From: Aldrovandia affinis
Taxonomy: Eukaryota; Chordata; Actinopteri; Notacanthiformes; Halosauridae
Direction of reading: 5' to 3'
Assembly (NCBI GenBank): GCA_029706075.1
Contig: JAINUG010000072.1
Span: 3,041,367 to 3,105,366, forward strand
DNA length: 64,000 bases
Shown here piece after piece: positions 42,331 to 54,625 of the stretch. Below the pieces are notes generated by a model, which saw nothing but the letters and a program-made list of their open reading frames with translations, ran no database searches and had not been told where the DNA came from. Within the stretch, counting starts at the first letter, position 1. Each line of letters starts with the position of its first letter. The position numbers were made by a program, and so were the translations under genes.

Positions 42331-45120
42331 TCTGGTAGACCGTTGTGGCGCCTCTAGGGGGTGCTAGAATCCTGGCGGCCGTAGTGTTAATGTGAATAGC
42401 AAGTATATTTATGAATTGCATGTATTGGCTGCGAGCCACAAATTAAGCTTGGCAAGCCGCATGAGGCTCGCAAGTCACGCAATGAGTAACTCCGGTCTAT
42501 AACATGATGGAGAGGGTTGTGTTCGATCTATGAAATTTGCTGCAAATTTGATTGAGCAAAAATACATGTGTGCGTAAGTGTGAGAGAAATTAGAGATGAA
42601 GGTAGTGTGACAAGAAGTGAAGTCACTTTTTTGTTTCATATTTACCATGACCTGTCTGTTTTCACCTACAATTTCCACCCTTTCATTCCGCTCAGTTCAA
42701 ATTTACCCAAACATCGGATCAGGGACATAAACATGTGTAGGGGGGTGTGTACTCAATGAAAATGTGTTCTTTTACATGTTCTTCACAGAACATAAGCCAA
42801 GGCCATGGAGTTTCAGGTTGAAAAAATAATTAATTGTATCATTTTTCTTTTAGTAAAACGTTTAAATGCATGAGGGTCAACTGGGGTACAAGCTTCAAAA
42901 AATGTAATTGTGGGTCCAGCTACAATTATGATGAGTGTGGGTAGCAAATCCGCCTGCCAGTTATCATATTTTAACCTGCTTTTTACAAAAAGGCACACAA
43001 GGTGCACTTTAAAGGCTTGATTACATCAGTGGTGGTGAGTTCATATGGGGACATAATGGAAGAGCAAGACATTGACTTGAATACCCGTTGCTCAACTGAA
43101 TTCCAGGTGCAGCTGAAAGGATAATTAGATTTTTGGATTAGGGCTGAGGTTTAGTTGCAAGAGTATCGACCCACGTAAATGATTTTTGGTAAATTTATGT
43201 TGATGGGAAAGACAAAACCCACGATGAAAGTTGAACAAGCTCATTTAATCAAGCCAGTGAATGTGTTGTCTGTAGCCCTGAAGCTGTGTGGTAAAATGAA
43301 AATAACCACAAGATATTTTTCTACAGACACATATTTTTGTAAAAGCCCTAAAATATGCCAAAGGTTACATGATTGTTATGGTACATGTCGATGTATAAGA
43401 AAACTCATTTTTGGACAGGTACCAGCATGACAAATGGTGTACTTTAAGGATTTTTAAATCATTTCCTAGGAATCATCGGGAAGTATCCAGGGTGGGTGGG
43501 TTGTAACAGTGCCCCCCCCTTTAATGTTCAAATTAAACCTACACCCTTGCTAAGTAAATAGCCTATGAAGTGTCTACAAAATCATCTTCCAATACAGCAC
43601 AATGAATATGTATAATCTTTAGTAATTAACTACTGAAATAGTTCACAATAGTTCACAATATTTAAATATTTATAGAAGCAGTGAGAGTGTTCTCTTTTTT
43701 TAAAGACCCTTGCGATAACTGACACTGGGTCAACATGGTTAACACCAATAATTAACGTCAAACATTTAGGGAAAGCTTTTCTTTTTTCAAGAGTAGATGA
43801 TGCTAATATATTACCAGTTTCATTTTCAATGAATACGGTGTACAGAGGTTTAACCCTGGTCTTGGGACCATATGGAAGATTCAGAACACATGTTGTATAT
43901 CAACTGAGGACTCCTCCACATGTCTATGTAGCAGCATTACTATTATTACCTGAACATAAAACATAAAAGAATGGATGTGGTGAATGGGGAAAAGGCTACA
44001 TCGATTCCAACTGCTTTCCTAAGAAGACATCCTGATTGAGAAAGCATGTGTCTGATAAGACCGGCGGGAGAGAGTTGATTTTTTTGCAGCGATCAGGCCT
44101 CAGTGGCCACAGTTCAGCTTGTTATTTCAGGCTCCCACAGGGCTCCAGCGGTACCTGCTGCCATGTCTCTGGGTATCAGTTGACCTTTAGGATGGAACAA
44201 TCAAATGGAGCCGGTATACCAGAGAGAGAGACACAATTATATAGCAAGGCACACATTGTAAAATTGTCAATACATGTATGTTAATAGCAAAGAGTGTATT
44301 GGGCAAATGTTAAAAACATTGTGACAAGGAACAGGAGTTTTATAGCATCACACATTGGATTCAATCAACATTTGACTCATTAAAATGAAAGAGGTGTGTT
44401 TTTCTTCACCACTCTTAGAGAAAATTAAGATTGGGTTCGCCACTTCACGTTATGATGCTCCTTTTGTCCTTTTCATGTAGTTATCATTGACTCATCACCC
44501 AGGCAAGAGGAGGAAGAAAATTGAGATTTGTTGTGGTGGCAGCTAAGAAAGTTCTGGGACATACTTTGTTGTAGTACACTTCCTCCTACACTGGCTTTCA
44601 GACCCGCTCACTCTCCATTGATCTGGTTATCCCAGTTTATTAGATAGGGAATGAGGTATTCATCAATGTGCCTCTTTTGCCCTATTCATGCTGAGCTGCA
44701 GTCCTCTATGTTGAGCTCTGCAGTGCTGTAGGATATTACTGTAGTTTAATTTGCCAGGCAGAAGTCGTATCCAGGGTTGCATGCATAGATTTCCCTTCAC
44801 ATAATATCTATTCATACAGCTGCTAAGGGCTATGGCAGTGCACATGTGTTTCGTTGCTGGTGCCATACAAAAAGAGAAGCTAGCCTTGCATAGGATTTAA
44901 ATATTATGATGATGGTTTGTATTAAAACAGCAGTGTTGCAGGCAGTTTCCAGATAAAGGAGATGTGATTTCTCTGAGGTGTACATATAAAATGGACTGAA
45001 ATATTGTGTCACTTCCATTAGTCTATTTTGTTCCTCAGTTATAACTTGACAAAAATATATATTTAGCTTTGTTAATGCAATATACTTTTTTTTTCTTTAC
45101 ATAAATTAAAATCAAAATCA
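42331..45120. other. unassigned, mostly unique sequence
   Basis: No gene, RNA or transposon ends recognised. Frames at 42813-43007, 43179-43430 and 44036-44284 have no family features. It may be host intergenic or intronic DNA. Confidence 0.45.
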
Positions 45121-45126
45121 GCAATG

Positions 45127-45528
45127 GAGGTGTGGCCACTATGCCACCAACACCTGCTTTAGGTTTGCCCTTTTCACAGGGGAAAACGCAAAACAGAAAC
45201 TCAAACACTTTATGGCATTTCAAATAAATGGCAAGGTTTGCTCCACAGATAAAACTGTGGTAGCTGTACAAACAAAACAAGCTGCTCCATCCCCACCAAA
45301 AAGTCTCTCAAAAGAACCCCCCGCCCCCAAAAATAAATCACAGCCAGCTGGCCTGACAAAGGCGATGAGATGTACCTGGGCTGATTGCCAAATCAACCTT
45401 AGGTGTGCATGCCTGTAAGTCAGGCCTGCTGACTACAGCCCTGAAGGTCTCCCAGGCTTTTGGAGACAGCAGGAAGGTCTGACAGCAGCCCTCTCTGCTC
45501 CTCCCTCCACTCCTTCTAGCATCACAAG
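45127..45528 (+). repeat. unclassified dispersed repeat, copy 1
   Basis: GAGGTGTGGCCACTATGCCA at 45127 and CCTGGGCTGATTGCCAAATC at 45375, then GACAGCAGCC (45481) and AGCATCACA (45518), recur in the same order and spacing at 57066, 57306, 57409 and 57462. So this is a repeated unit of about 400 bp. No terminal repeats or open frame are shared. It could be an LTR piece or a SINE-like repeat. Confidence 0.65.
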
Positions 45529-45746
45529 ATATACAGATAATACAAAAGATAATACAATCAATTTTCATCACTTGAAGACATCCCTTTTTCATCCTTATTA
45601 TAATATGACTAAATGTAGAGTATGCATACCTGTGCATACAGTATGTGAGAAAATGCAAATTTTTCACAGTTCTGTTCACCCTTCTCATCCTGACATTGGC
45701 AGTATAAACACTGATTATGAATATCAGGACAGAAAGGCAGTATATA

Positions 45747-46840
45747 CAGGTAACTGCCATATATAAATAAATCATATAGATTATACACATATCTGGATCT
45801 CTATTGGAGGGACGCAACACCATTCTTCCATGGCAAGTAACATAATTGAATGTTTTCTTGATGGTGATGGAAAACACGCCACTCCATAATCTCCCATAAG
45901 TGTTCAATTGGGTTAAGATCTGGTGACTTGAGATGGTCACGGCATATGGTTTACATAATTTGCTTTTATGGATGGGATGTGTTTTCATCCCACTCCCATC
46001 AGGATAGAAATGTTTCACCATAGGATAAAGGCGATCACTCAGAATGGCTTTTTATTTATTGGCGTTTACCTTGCACTCTAAGCGGTTCAGTGGACCTTAA
46101 CCATGCCAGAAAAATGTACCCTTCTGCCAGAACCCTTCACCATGGGGAACAAGCACTGGGGCCTGTAGCTTTCTTATGGCATGTGCAGCACATGCACTCA
46201 TCCTCTTGTTGAGAACAGGGTGAAGAATGATTCATCTGACCATGCGACTTTTTTTATCTACTGCTCAGTAGACCACTGCCTTTGTTCTTTGCACCACTTT
46301 ACTCACAAACTTGCATTTTTAGGTGTGATAATGGGGTTTATGCACTGCAAACCGACCATAGTATCCCTCTGTGAAGATCTCGACTGACTGTTCTTCATGA
46401 AACTGGCTGCTCAAACCCTAGATTGAAATTTGCAGTCAACTGATTGAGAGCCGCTCGTCTGTTTTGCCTTGCATTTCAATGCAAACCAATGCACAGACAT
46501 CACCATCAAGGAGTATGTGCTTTCAACCACCATTGCTAGTAACTGATGCATTTCCCTTATACTTCCATGGTAACATCACCTTAGCCACTGTTTCTCATGA
46601 CACATCAGCAAATTGAGCAATCTTTGTCACTGAAGCTCCTTAGAAACTTGCCCCAACTATCAGCCCTGTTTTACAGTCACTGAGATCTCTTCATCTAGCC
46701 ATGCTAGCCCAAATAATTGACAACTGGGCCTGCCCAGCATTTTTGTACATGACTCTAAGCATGATGGGATAGAAATTGCTTAATAAACTCAAGAACCACC
46801 TGTGTGGAAGCATAGGCTTTCAATATTCTTTGTAATTATT
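45747..46840 (-). mobile_element. Tc1-like element (GGTAACTGCC family), about 1.1 kb, degenerate
   Basis: The left terminus CAGGTAACTGCCATATATAA is at 45747. The interior follows the family's transposase in order: CCATAAGTGTTCAATTGGG near 45893, GATAGAAATGTTTCACCATA, the CATGCGAC/TGCTCAGTAG region and AAACTGGCTGCTCAAACCC. The right end keeps TTGCTTAATAAACTCAAG and CACCTGTGTGGAAGC, but the last 50 bp no longer form the terminus. The minus-strand gene is broken by many stops. The frame 45338-46021 covers part of it (MVKHFYPDGSG; HGRMVLRPSN). Confidence 0.85.
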
Positions 46841-48355
46841 CTGAACTACTGATACATGAGCTGGTCAAATCAGAGTCTATACTATGCTCTGCTGTCTGCA
46901 TGAGGCTGTTGTAAAAGCTGGATAAATATCTGTTTGCAAATGGTTTAATCTGTACTTCTCTTGGCATATGGGCTACTTTGCCTCGATGGCAATGTTAGAA
47001 AGCTCTTCTGTAGAAGCCAGATGTGCACCACTGACTCTATTGTATTATGTAAGAGCCAGCGGGTGGCTCAGAATATGAACACTGAGTAAACAGCATTATT
47101 AGATCTTTGCTTTTCTACACAATTGACCGTAACTCACTTTTCTCAGTTTCTGTCGGTACTTAACTTTTTTTTTCCTGTCTAAATAAGGATATCAGTTTAT
47201 GATCCTGGAGGAGCACTTTCTTTCTCTCCATGAGTGTGTCCATCTGTGGTTGTTATCCATGTAGAGTATTCATTATATTTCGGGATTTATAACATGAAAT
47301 CACATCATTGTGGCCCCAACGGTTAAGATACAGGGCAGATGGCATCTGCTAGCCAGAATACCCACATCTGGGACTGAACTGATCATTGGCCTCTATCCTG
47401 CTATGACATTAGCACTTGGGGGTCATAGTTCACATAATCAGCTTTTGCTATCAATATAAAATCTGCATTCATGTGGATTGCAAAAGGAGAGCTGCCGGAG
47501 GACAGCCTTCTGTTTTGTTATACAACAAATGAGTGGTGCTGTGTCACTGTGGGTGGCACTGCTAACCCACAGCTCACATCTGGTTCTGTGTGTGTATGAA
47601 GTGTGTCTGTGTGTGTGCGCAGTTGTGTGTGTGTATGCATGTGTGTATGTTTCTGCATGCATACATCATCCATTCCAGACTAACTGCATTGCAAGGTTTG
47701 GGTCTGGATCTCTGTGACCCTTTCTTTGAGATTATTTATGATGGAATCTCAGAGACACAATACTCAAAGTTAGGGACTGGTCAGCCAACCAAAGCACTTA
47801 AGCCTTATCGATAGCTCATTTTCACCACTGATGCAAAAGACTGAGCATTAAACCAAAAGGAGTCACACTCTCCATTGTTGTCCATGACATCTATTGCTGA
47901 TGTGTTCTTATCTCAGAGGGCCTACTGTAGTCACTTTCCTTTGTAGCAAATTATTTTTATTTTGAGGAAAAGGAGGAAAACCCGCCGCCATTTGCAGAAT
48001 GGCTTCAGATGGTAATGAATACAGTATAATCTGAAATAAATGATACATAATAAAACAGATGAAGGATCTAAAGATTGTTTTATTTTGATGTCAAGCTCCT
48101 GCTAAAAATTATGCAATGCTTGCACATAACTACAATGAACAATGATAAAAACTTTGTCTCTAAAAACTAGAGTAACCTACAAGGCCCTCATATCAAGCAT
48201 TTAGCAGGAGCAACAAGAACAACAAAGTGAAGGAAGATAGCATAACTGAAAGTAACATTTCCTGTAAAATATAGTACCGTTTGAGTTCACCTTGGTAATG
48301 CTGGTTGTATGGACTGTATACAGTAGCAATAGTTATATCATTTAGACCCGTGACC
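46841..48355. other. unassigned sequence; GT-rich run at 47590-47650
   Basis: No recognised gene. Overlapping frames at 47438-47814 run through the imperfect TGTGTG stretch. Confidence 0.45.
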
Positions 48356-48356
48356 A

Positions 48357-48545
48357 TTACATTACATTACAGGCATTTATTCAGAGCAACTTACAGTTTA
48401 CATACAATTCATTTATACAGCATTTATAGAAGCAATTCAGATTAAGTACCTTGTTCAAAGGTACAACGGCAGTGCCCCACCTGGCGATTGAACCTGCAAC
48501 CTTTGCGTTATAAACCCAGTTCCCTAACAATTACACTACGTTTCC
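48357..48545 (-). repeat. tRNA-derived SINE (V-SINE-like)
   Basis: Same architecture and orientation as 30143-30358. The head, inverse of CAATTACACTACG, and a B box (inverse of GGCGATTGAACC) are followed by the shared GAAGCAATTCAG block and a tail inverse to CATTACATTACAGGCATTTA. The A box is partly eroded. Confidence 0.75.
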
Positions 48546-49198
48546 ACCGGAATCAAACAGAGACCCTCTGGCCTTACAAACCTGACTTTGATTGGATGCT
48601 GGACAAGTATGCCAGATAAGTGTATCAATCGGTGATTGTCAGTGGGTCAGGTCTCCCTTTGAACTGATTCATGGTGTTATGGATTCATGACTCTCTCTGC
48701 CACATCTAACATCATAGCTAACAGGGGTCTGTTAAAAATGCATGTGGCTTAATGGACAAATACACAGCTGCTATCGGTATTGGTAGTTCTTATTTTTTAG
48801 ATAAATGTTCAAGTGTCAGATATTTCACAATGCAGCACTTGGAATGAGTGTGTCCAGTCATATGAAATGCAAGGTAACATAAAAAATAAAAACATCTTTG
48901 AAGTTTGAAAGCATTGCTTACAATATGGCAAATAACTAAATATGAATTCACAATTAAATGAAGACATTTTGTATATTTGAATTAGAATGTAAACAAAGCA
49001 GTAAATACAAACATGAACTTTTCGTCAATATATTAATTTCATAACAAACATGAAGGCCTGCGTAATTCCTTCTTGGTGATTCAAATGAGTCTTCATTTTC
49101 AACAGTGCTCTTCTGTTGGGGACTCAATAAATCATTTTTATAAATTGGCATGGCACTGGCAGAAGTTAATGTTATACTTCAAACTTCTATTAGCTCTA

Positions 49199-49200
<2 letters not shown>
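48546..49200. other. AT-rich sequence, nothing recognised
   Basis: No coding signal or repeat ends. Confidence 0.5.

Positions 49201-49203
<3 letters not shown>

Positions 49204-49273
<70 letters not shown>
49204..49273. repeat. (AG)n microsatellite, about 35 units
   Basis: An uninterrupted AG run of about 70 bp. Confidence 0.98.
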
Positions 49274-49275
<2 letters not shown>

Positions 49276-49459
49276 CGTGTTGATGAGAATCCATGGGAAA
49301 AATTCATGTTTTTTTAAATAATTGGCTGTATGTTTTAAGAAAAAATATATATTCATAATCATAACATAACATAACATAACATAAGGGGGAGACGAGAACA
49401 GGCCATTCAGCCCAACACTGCTCGTCCGTTCCTACCACTAATCTGCTCACATGCTTAGT

Positions 49460-50073
49460 TTATCCAAAGGCTAGAGTGTCTAACACTGGATCGAGCCTAG
49501 CCTTGAATACCCCTAGTGTCTCAGCCTCTACTACATGTCCAGGCAAGCTATTCCACGCATTGATCACTCTCTGTGTGAAAAAATATTTCCTAGTGTCCGT
49601 GTGAAATTTACCCTTTGTCAGTTTCCATTTATGCCCCCTCGTTCTGCTAACCGAACTCAACTTGAATAATTTCCTAAAATTCACTTTGTTAATTCCTTTA
49701 ATAAATTTAAAAGCCTCAATCAAATCTCCCCTAAGTCTCCTTTTACTAAGCTTGAACAGTCCAAGCATCTCTAGCCTTTCCTCATAACACTTGTCTTTTA
49801 TGCTTGGAATCAGTCTGGTTGCCCGTCTTTGGACCTTTTCCAGCGCATCTATATCTTTTTGTAATGCGGTCCCCAGAACTGCACACAATATTCCAAGTGT
49901 GGCCTAACAAGGGCATTGTATAGGGTGCGTATGATCTCCTTCGATTTGTACTCTATACTCTTGGCTATGTATCCCAGCATCCTGTTGGCTTTTTTAACTG
50001 CTACCGCACATTGACCAGTCCCTGACAAGCTTTGATCAACTAGGACTCCTAGGTCTTTTCTACGTGTGCACAT
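49460..50073 (-). pseudogene. CR1/L3 LINE thumb and C-terminal domain in two frames
   Basis: Frame 49849-50073: CTRRKDLGVLVDQSLSGTGQ, NRMLGYIAKSIEYKSKEII and RPHLEYCVQFWGPHYKK. After a frameshift, frame 49460-49888 reads DIDALEKVQRRATRLIPS, RRLRGDLIEAFKFIKGINK, LTKGKFHTDTRKYFFTQRV and NSLPGHVVEAETLGVFKARL to a natural-looking stop. Confidence 0.92.
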
Positions 50074-50712
50074 TCTAGTTTTCTACCTCCCATAAAATAA
50101 TCCTGTCCTATGTTTTTATTCCCCACATGTAGAACTTTACATTTAGTTATATTAAATTTCATTTGCCAGGTTTCTGCCCATTTCTGGATTCTATTCAGAT
50201 CGTCTTGGATAACTTTAGTAGATTCCTGACTATTTGCTAAGCCTCCCAGTTTTGTATCATCTGCAAATTTAACTAATGTACTTTCAATGTCCATATCAAT
50301 GTCATTTATGTAGATGATAAAGAGCAGTGGTCCCAGCACCGATCCCTGCGGAACTCCACTTCCCACTATACCCTCCTCGGATAAGATCCCGCCTATTACT
50401 ACCCTTTGTGTTCTATCCAGTAACCAGTTCCGAACCCACTCTAAAATGCCACCTGTAATTCCTACTGCTCTCATTTTGATAATGAGTTTGTCATGTGGCA
50501 CCTTATCAAATGCTTTTTGGAAATCTAAGTATATAATATCATACGCCTTTCTCTCATCCAGACACTTGGTTGCTTCCTCAAAAAATGTCAGCAGATTTGT
50601 CTGACATGACCTACCCTTGCAAAAACCATGCTGGCTATCCCTTAGGATGTTGTAATTTTCTAGAAATACTTCTAGTTTATCTTTAATAATAGATTCTAAT
50701 ATTTTGCAATAA
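50049..50712 (-). pseudogene. CR1/L3 LINE reverse-transcriptase core
   Basis: The frame (open to 50792, with its first 25 residues outside the LINE) contains CKILESIIKDKLE, SQHGFCKGRSCQTNLLTFFE, motif A (IYLDFQKAFDKVPHDKL), motif B (GSGVPQGSVLGPLLFIIYIN) and motif C (LVKFADDTKLGG). The three catalytic aspartates (D of LDF, DD of FADD) are intact. It lacks the N-terminal part and its own start, so it is not a working gene. Confidence 0.92.
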
Positions 50713-50792
50713 TCATTTCTCCTTAAACTATTTGAGGGCATTTTGAAACAGTCAAGAGGTTGATGTATTGTGACATGCTGCACTGTGGGCAT

Positions 50793-52200
50793 TCATTTGG
50801 TATTCTGGTATGGTATATCATAGTGGTATTTGGTCTATGTTTGTTACATGTCATATTTGTATAGCATTGCTTATTCATAAATATCTATGCCACTGTGAGA
50901 TTACCTGCTTGATTATACCTCACACAAGGCTCACACTTCCTCCATTCTAGTGTCTAGGTAGCTAAACAATTCCATGACTGAACTGTACACTCCTTATGTG
51001 CATATAATTACAGCAACCAAATGTATTTATTTGTTTATTTCTCAAGGACACATTGCTTGCTTTAAGTGTTTATAGACAAAGGCTAATTTCCAACACCTGT
51101 CCCCAATAAACTACAGAAGAAAAATGCGACAATCAAGTACACAATTGATAACTAGACACCATCTACAGGCAACTGCCAAAATAAAGGTAACACGAGTAAA
51201 TGAGGGATCATTTCAACGGGAGCAGTGCCGGGGTTGCAAAGGATAGGCCCGGCCCTCCCCTTTCCAAAAAACCTAGCCAAGTCACTGTATTCAGAACAGT
51301 TTTATTGGCAACTAATAGATTTTTGCATAATTTTTCAGTAATGAATCTTGTAATATCCTGAATAACATGTACAGATCTAGCAATGTCATAAAAATGCGTA
51401 AAAATCTATTGCGTTATTTCCATTTATCACTTGTGCCCAACTCAATTTTGCCTAGAGTGACAGATTAATAACATGAATTCAAATTTTTGAGGCAACTTGC
51501 TGACGATCATAGCTTCTTACTGGCACACAGCCATCCATAGACTCAGGGAACTGTTCATCTGAATGACAGTTATGTAGTCAGTAATGAGTCAACATGGCCT
51601 CAAGCGCTACGTTAATTGTTCTTTGGACCTGCACCTGTAATGCGCTACCATGCACAGCCAAAGATTAAGTACAGTAAAGTGTCCATTAAAAACAAATTGA
51701 CCAATCATATTAGGCCGGGAGTGATATAGTGATAGATGCATGAAGGGCAATTATTGTCACTACTCTCAGCTAACCACAAATTAGGTTTTTAGGCACTCGG
51801 GTTCTTTTTGGTAGAGGGAAAACAATAATCACAAAGGAGAAATACCAAATACCAAGGAGAAATTCTTCAAAGACTGATTGACTGTGAATCTTCCATGAGA
51901 GCAGGAATTAGCTTTGATTGGGCATAGATATGGTGTCACCTCCACAAACAGGTGTAATTATTATGTCGATTGAGTTAACTAATGTCTTTGCTTACTCTCT
52001 ATTGGGCCTTTCAGCACAACATATCATTCGCCACTGTATTCGGGCACCTTGGTGTCGAACCATTATGATACGACACTTTCTTAAGTCTGTATCCCCTTTC
52101 ATGTTAGCATATTAATTCCTCTCATACACTATGTAAAAGACAACCTTCTCATCAAAAAGCTAATGGCAAAAGGCCTGCTTCAAAAGGCATCAATTGAAAT
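50793..52200. other. unassigned, with a Tc1 terminus fragment at 51170-51215
   Basis: CAGGCAACTGCCAAAATAAA at 51170, then GTAACACGAGTAAATGAGGG, is a stray terminus of the GGTAACTGCC Tc1 family. The rest shows no gene or repeat ends. Confidence 0.5.
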
Positions 52201-52202
52201 TG

Positions 52203-52256
52203 AAATGAACATAACACATAATGACAATAACAGGCTGTTCGGCACATCTACTGTGG
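52203..52256 (-). repeat. short CR1/L3 3'-end fragment
   Basis: GAACATAACACATAATGACA and CAGGCTGTTCGGCACATCTA match the 3' end at 16147-16205. Only about 50 bp remains. Confidence 0.6.
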
Positions 52257-52437
52257 GCTCGTCATTAAGCTGAAGCTCATTGAAGAGAGAGGATGATTTG
52301 AAGCATGCATCTAAATAGCTAAATAAATTGGCAGTTTTGATGGTGATGGAATTTATGACAGCCTTCTCATTAGCACCTTCATTAGCACCTCATTGGGATG
52401 AGGGCAGCTAGGTCACAGAACTTGTCTTTTTCATACT

Positions 52438-52930
52438 ACATTTTACATTTTAAGCATTTAGCAGACGCTCTTTTCCAGAGCGACTTACAAGATGTGCATT
52501 AATACAAGGTAAGAACAATCATAGTTAGCGCACAAGATCAGTGCAGTAATACAGCAATAGACATCATTGCAGGCGTCTGCGTATCATACCTGTAACACTG
52601 GGAAAGAAAAGGTTAGTGTTTTTTTTATTTTTTTGTGTAGAACAAGTAAACAGTGGTGACGACAGATTGACTAGATGGACAGTGTTCAGTGGTAGTGGAG
52701 TCTGAAGAGGTGGGTTTTGAGTCTCTTGCGGGAGATTGCAAGTGATTCCGCTTTCCTGACTGATTGTGGGAGGTCGTTCCACCAGCGAGGGATCAGGACA
52801 GAGAAGAGGCGAGACCACGAGGAGTGGCTGCCAGGCGCCCGGAGGGATGGGGCAGTCAGTTTGCCAGAGGAGGCAGAGCGGAGGGGTCTGGGCGGGGTGT
52901 AGGGAGTGATGAGTGACTGGAGGTATGGGG
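52438..52930 (-). mobile_element. L2-clade LINE 3' end
   Basis: C-terminal coding on the minus strand (YLQSLITPYTPPRPLRSASS; LRAPGSHSSWSRLFSVLIPR; WWNDLPQSVRKAESLA; RKRLKTHLFRLHYH) ends at 52686. A 3' UTR follows with a tail inverse to TTTAAGCATTTAGCAGACGC and TTTTCCAGAGCGACTTACAA. It is heavily 5' truncated. The tail matches those of several SINEs in the window. Confidence 0.9.
52686..52930 (-). pseudogene. L2 LINE C-terminal coding fragment
   Basis: The last 80 or so residues of the frame 52686-53057 are L2 (see parent element). The first 40 residues are non-LINE sequence read in frame. The stop after LHYH is at the normal place. Confidence 0.85.
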
Positions 52931-53950
52931 GAGCAACAATCAAACAATCAAAGTCAAACAACCAGTCAAACAATGCAGTACACACCACAACTGTCAGAAA
53001 TGGGATTGTCCACTGTGCACGGGTTAGGCGCCATGTGCAACTAATTCTGTCCAACACCTGTCAGTAGGTAAGATTGAACCTTTGCAGGTAGTTCAAATTA
53101 TCAGGAGAGTACATGTTGCTCCCAAACATAAATGTATGTTGAATGCAAACCATAAGACAATTATAGACATGTCAGAGTCTTGGGTCTTCAGGCTTACCTG
53201 AAAGAACAGAGAGAAACCGTGTACTATACCAAGAACAGACTGTGCAAATGATGTCATATTTAATACAAAATCATGTTCATTCAAGCATTTGTGCCCACAG
53301 AGAAGCCTAGCATTCAGCATACCTGGGGAAGAAAAATGCTTTTGAGGCAAATGGGTTTGTAGACTAATAAGTGGTTTACAAGTTGAATTCATAAGCCATA
53401 AATCATAATCATTTTTTGTTTCAACTGTAAATTAATATATTATAGCTGAAAGAGCAGTTTGGGCCCCTTCACTTTCTGGATGTTTCCAGTAATAAAACTT
53501 GAGTGGCTCTACCTGGTTTAATGGATCGTTTAGAAAGAAAAATCACAAGAGAAAGAACTAACATTATAAATGGTGTTACATTTGCATGTTGAGAAAGACA
53601 TATGGAACTTATATGTAAATAATACCTGAAACATTCCTGACTGCAATTTCAATTAGCTGAGACAATTACATGCTTGACAATATGAAACGCACACGGTGCC
53701 AATTAAAGGTGAAGACACGTGAGCCATGTGAGGGGAGGATGATGTATACTCTTCAATTAATATCTATAGGCAGATCAGAATTGTCATGGTTCAAAAGCCA
53801 TATATTTTACACAGTAAGTTTTTCCTATAAAAACACAAACACATTTAACAACAATAAGCAACAACAACAACGACGGCGACTAGAATTCTGAATTGAAAAT
53901 TAAGCAGAAGGTAACTTTAGGCCAACACTAAATGGAAGAAATACTGCCTT
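52931..53950. other. unassigned, mostly unique sequence
   Basis: No gene or repeat ends recognised. An ACAACAACAACGACGGCGAC simple run lies near 53860. Confidence 0.45.
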
Positions 53951-53984
53951 AATAAAATGTTTGTGGCTGCACCGTCTTTTTGAA

Positions 53985-54255
53985 TGGCCAACTAGCTTGT
54001 GTGGGCTGGTAGCTGGAGCTCAAGTGCTCCAACAATAGAAGTGCAGAGCTTCTTTCCAGAAGAAAGGCTCTTTCATGTCGCACGCCTTTAGATGCCAATG
54101 TGGAGTACCCACCTGGGTGATGCACGGCAGCCATTTTGTGCCAGAACGCACACCACACCCCAACTGAGGTGAAGAGGGAGGGAATTATTGATCCAATTAA
54201 TTGGGGGATAATTAGGTGGCATATTGACAAAGCCATTTTGGAAATGCAAGGTTTT
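53985..54255. repeat. dispersed fish repeat (SINE-like candidate)
   Basis: The string CACCTGGGTGATGCACGGCA, then GCCATTTTGTGCCAGAACGC and CCAATTAATTGGGGGATAAT, is one I recognise from several fish genomes as a dispersed repeat. There is no second copy here and no Pol III boxes, so the class is uncertain. Confidence 0.35.
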
Positions 54256-54519
54256 TTTGAGGTTTTTGTATCAGAATGTGTCTCGTGCCCTTAGATGCCA
54301 TATGCAGCTCCAGTTGCAGTTGGCTCAGCTTGGCACATAAGCCTCCTGTCCATCAAGTTCCAGGTGTGCCACGAGGGATCTGTGTCTGGGGGATCTGTGT
54401 CACCATGGACGGTTTCCCAGAGCAAAGTTGTCCACATGGAAAACTGTCACCATGTGACGAGACAGTGTCCCAGAGGACAAAGGAAGTGTCAGCTATCAGA
54501 AAAGCACAGCAGGGCACTG

Positions 54520-54625
54520 GAACTCATTGGGAAAGAAAAGGTTAGTGGGTGTTTTTTTTTTTTTTTAAGCAGCTCAGATGGACAGTGTAAGGGTCTGAAA
54601 GTGGGTTTTGACCCTCACCTGACAA
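54520..54625 (-). repeat. diverged L2 3'-UTR fragment
   Basis: TGGGAAAGAAAAGGTTAGTG followed by a poly-T run, then GACAGTGT and GAAAGTGGGTTTTGA, parallels 52598-52725 in the L2 3' end. Confidence 0.5.

Larger units (their letters stand above)
49355..50712 (-). mobile_element. CR1/L3-type LINE, 5' truncated, well-preserved reverse transcriptase
   Basis: The minus strand carries reverse transcriptase (50712-50049), a thumb segment (50073-49849) and a C-terminal domain (49888-49460). Then come a short 3' UTR and a tail of five TTATG units (inverse ATAAC, 49358-49385). Only two single frameshifts separate the three frames. The 5' truncation is inside the palm, just before CKILESIIKDKLE. It is a different subfamily from the copies at 6.2 and 16.1 kb and clearly younger. 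Confidence 0.92.

Noticed and set aside
45338-46021. 227-codon gene on the minus strand
   Set aside because: The upstream part is a Tc1 transposase remnant and the downstream part is read-through into unrelated repeat sequence.
49138-49377. 79-codon minus frame with a Leu-Ser repeat
   Set aside because: It is a translation of the (AG)n microsatellite.
52564-52947. 127-codon minus frame
   Set aside because: It overlaps the L2 C-terminal frame 52686-53057, which has the conserved LINE residues. This one is out of frame.
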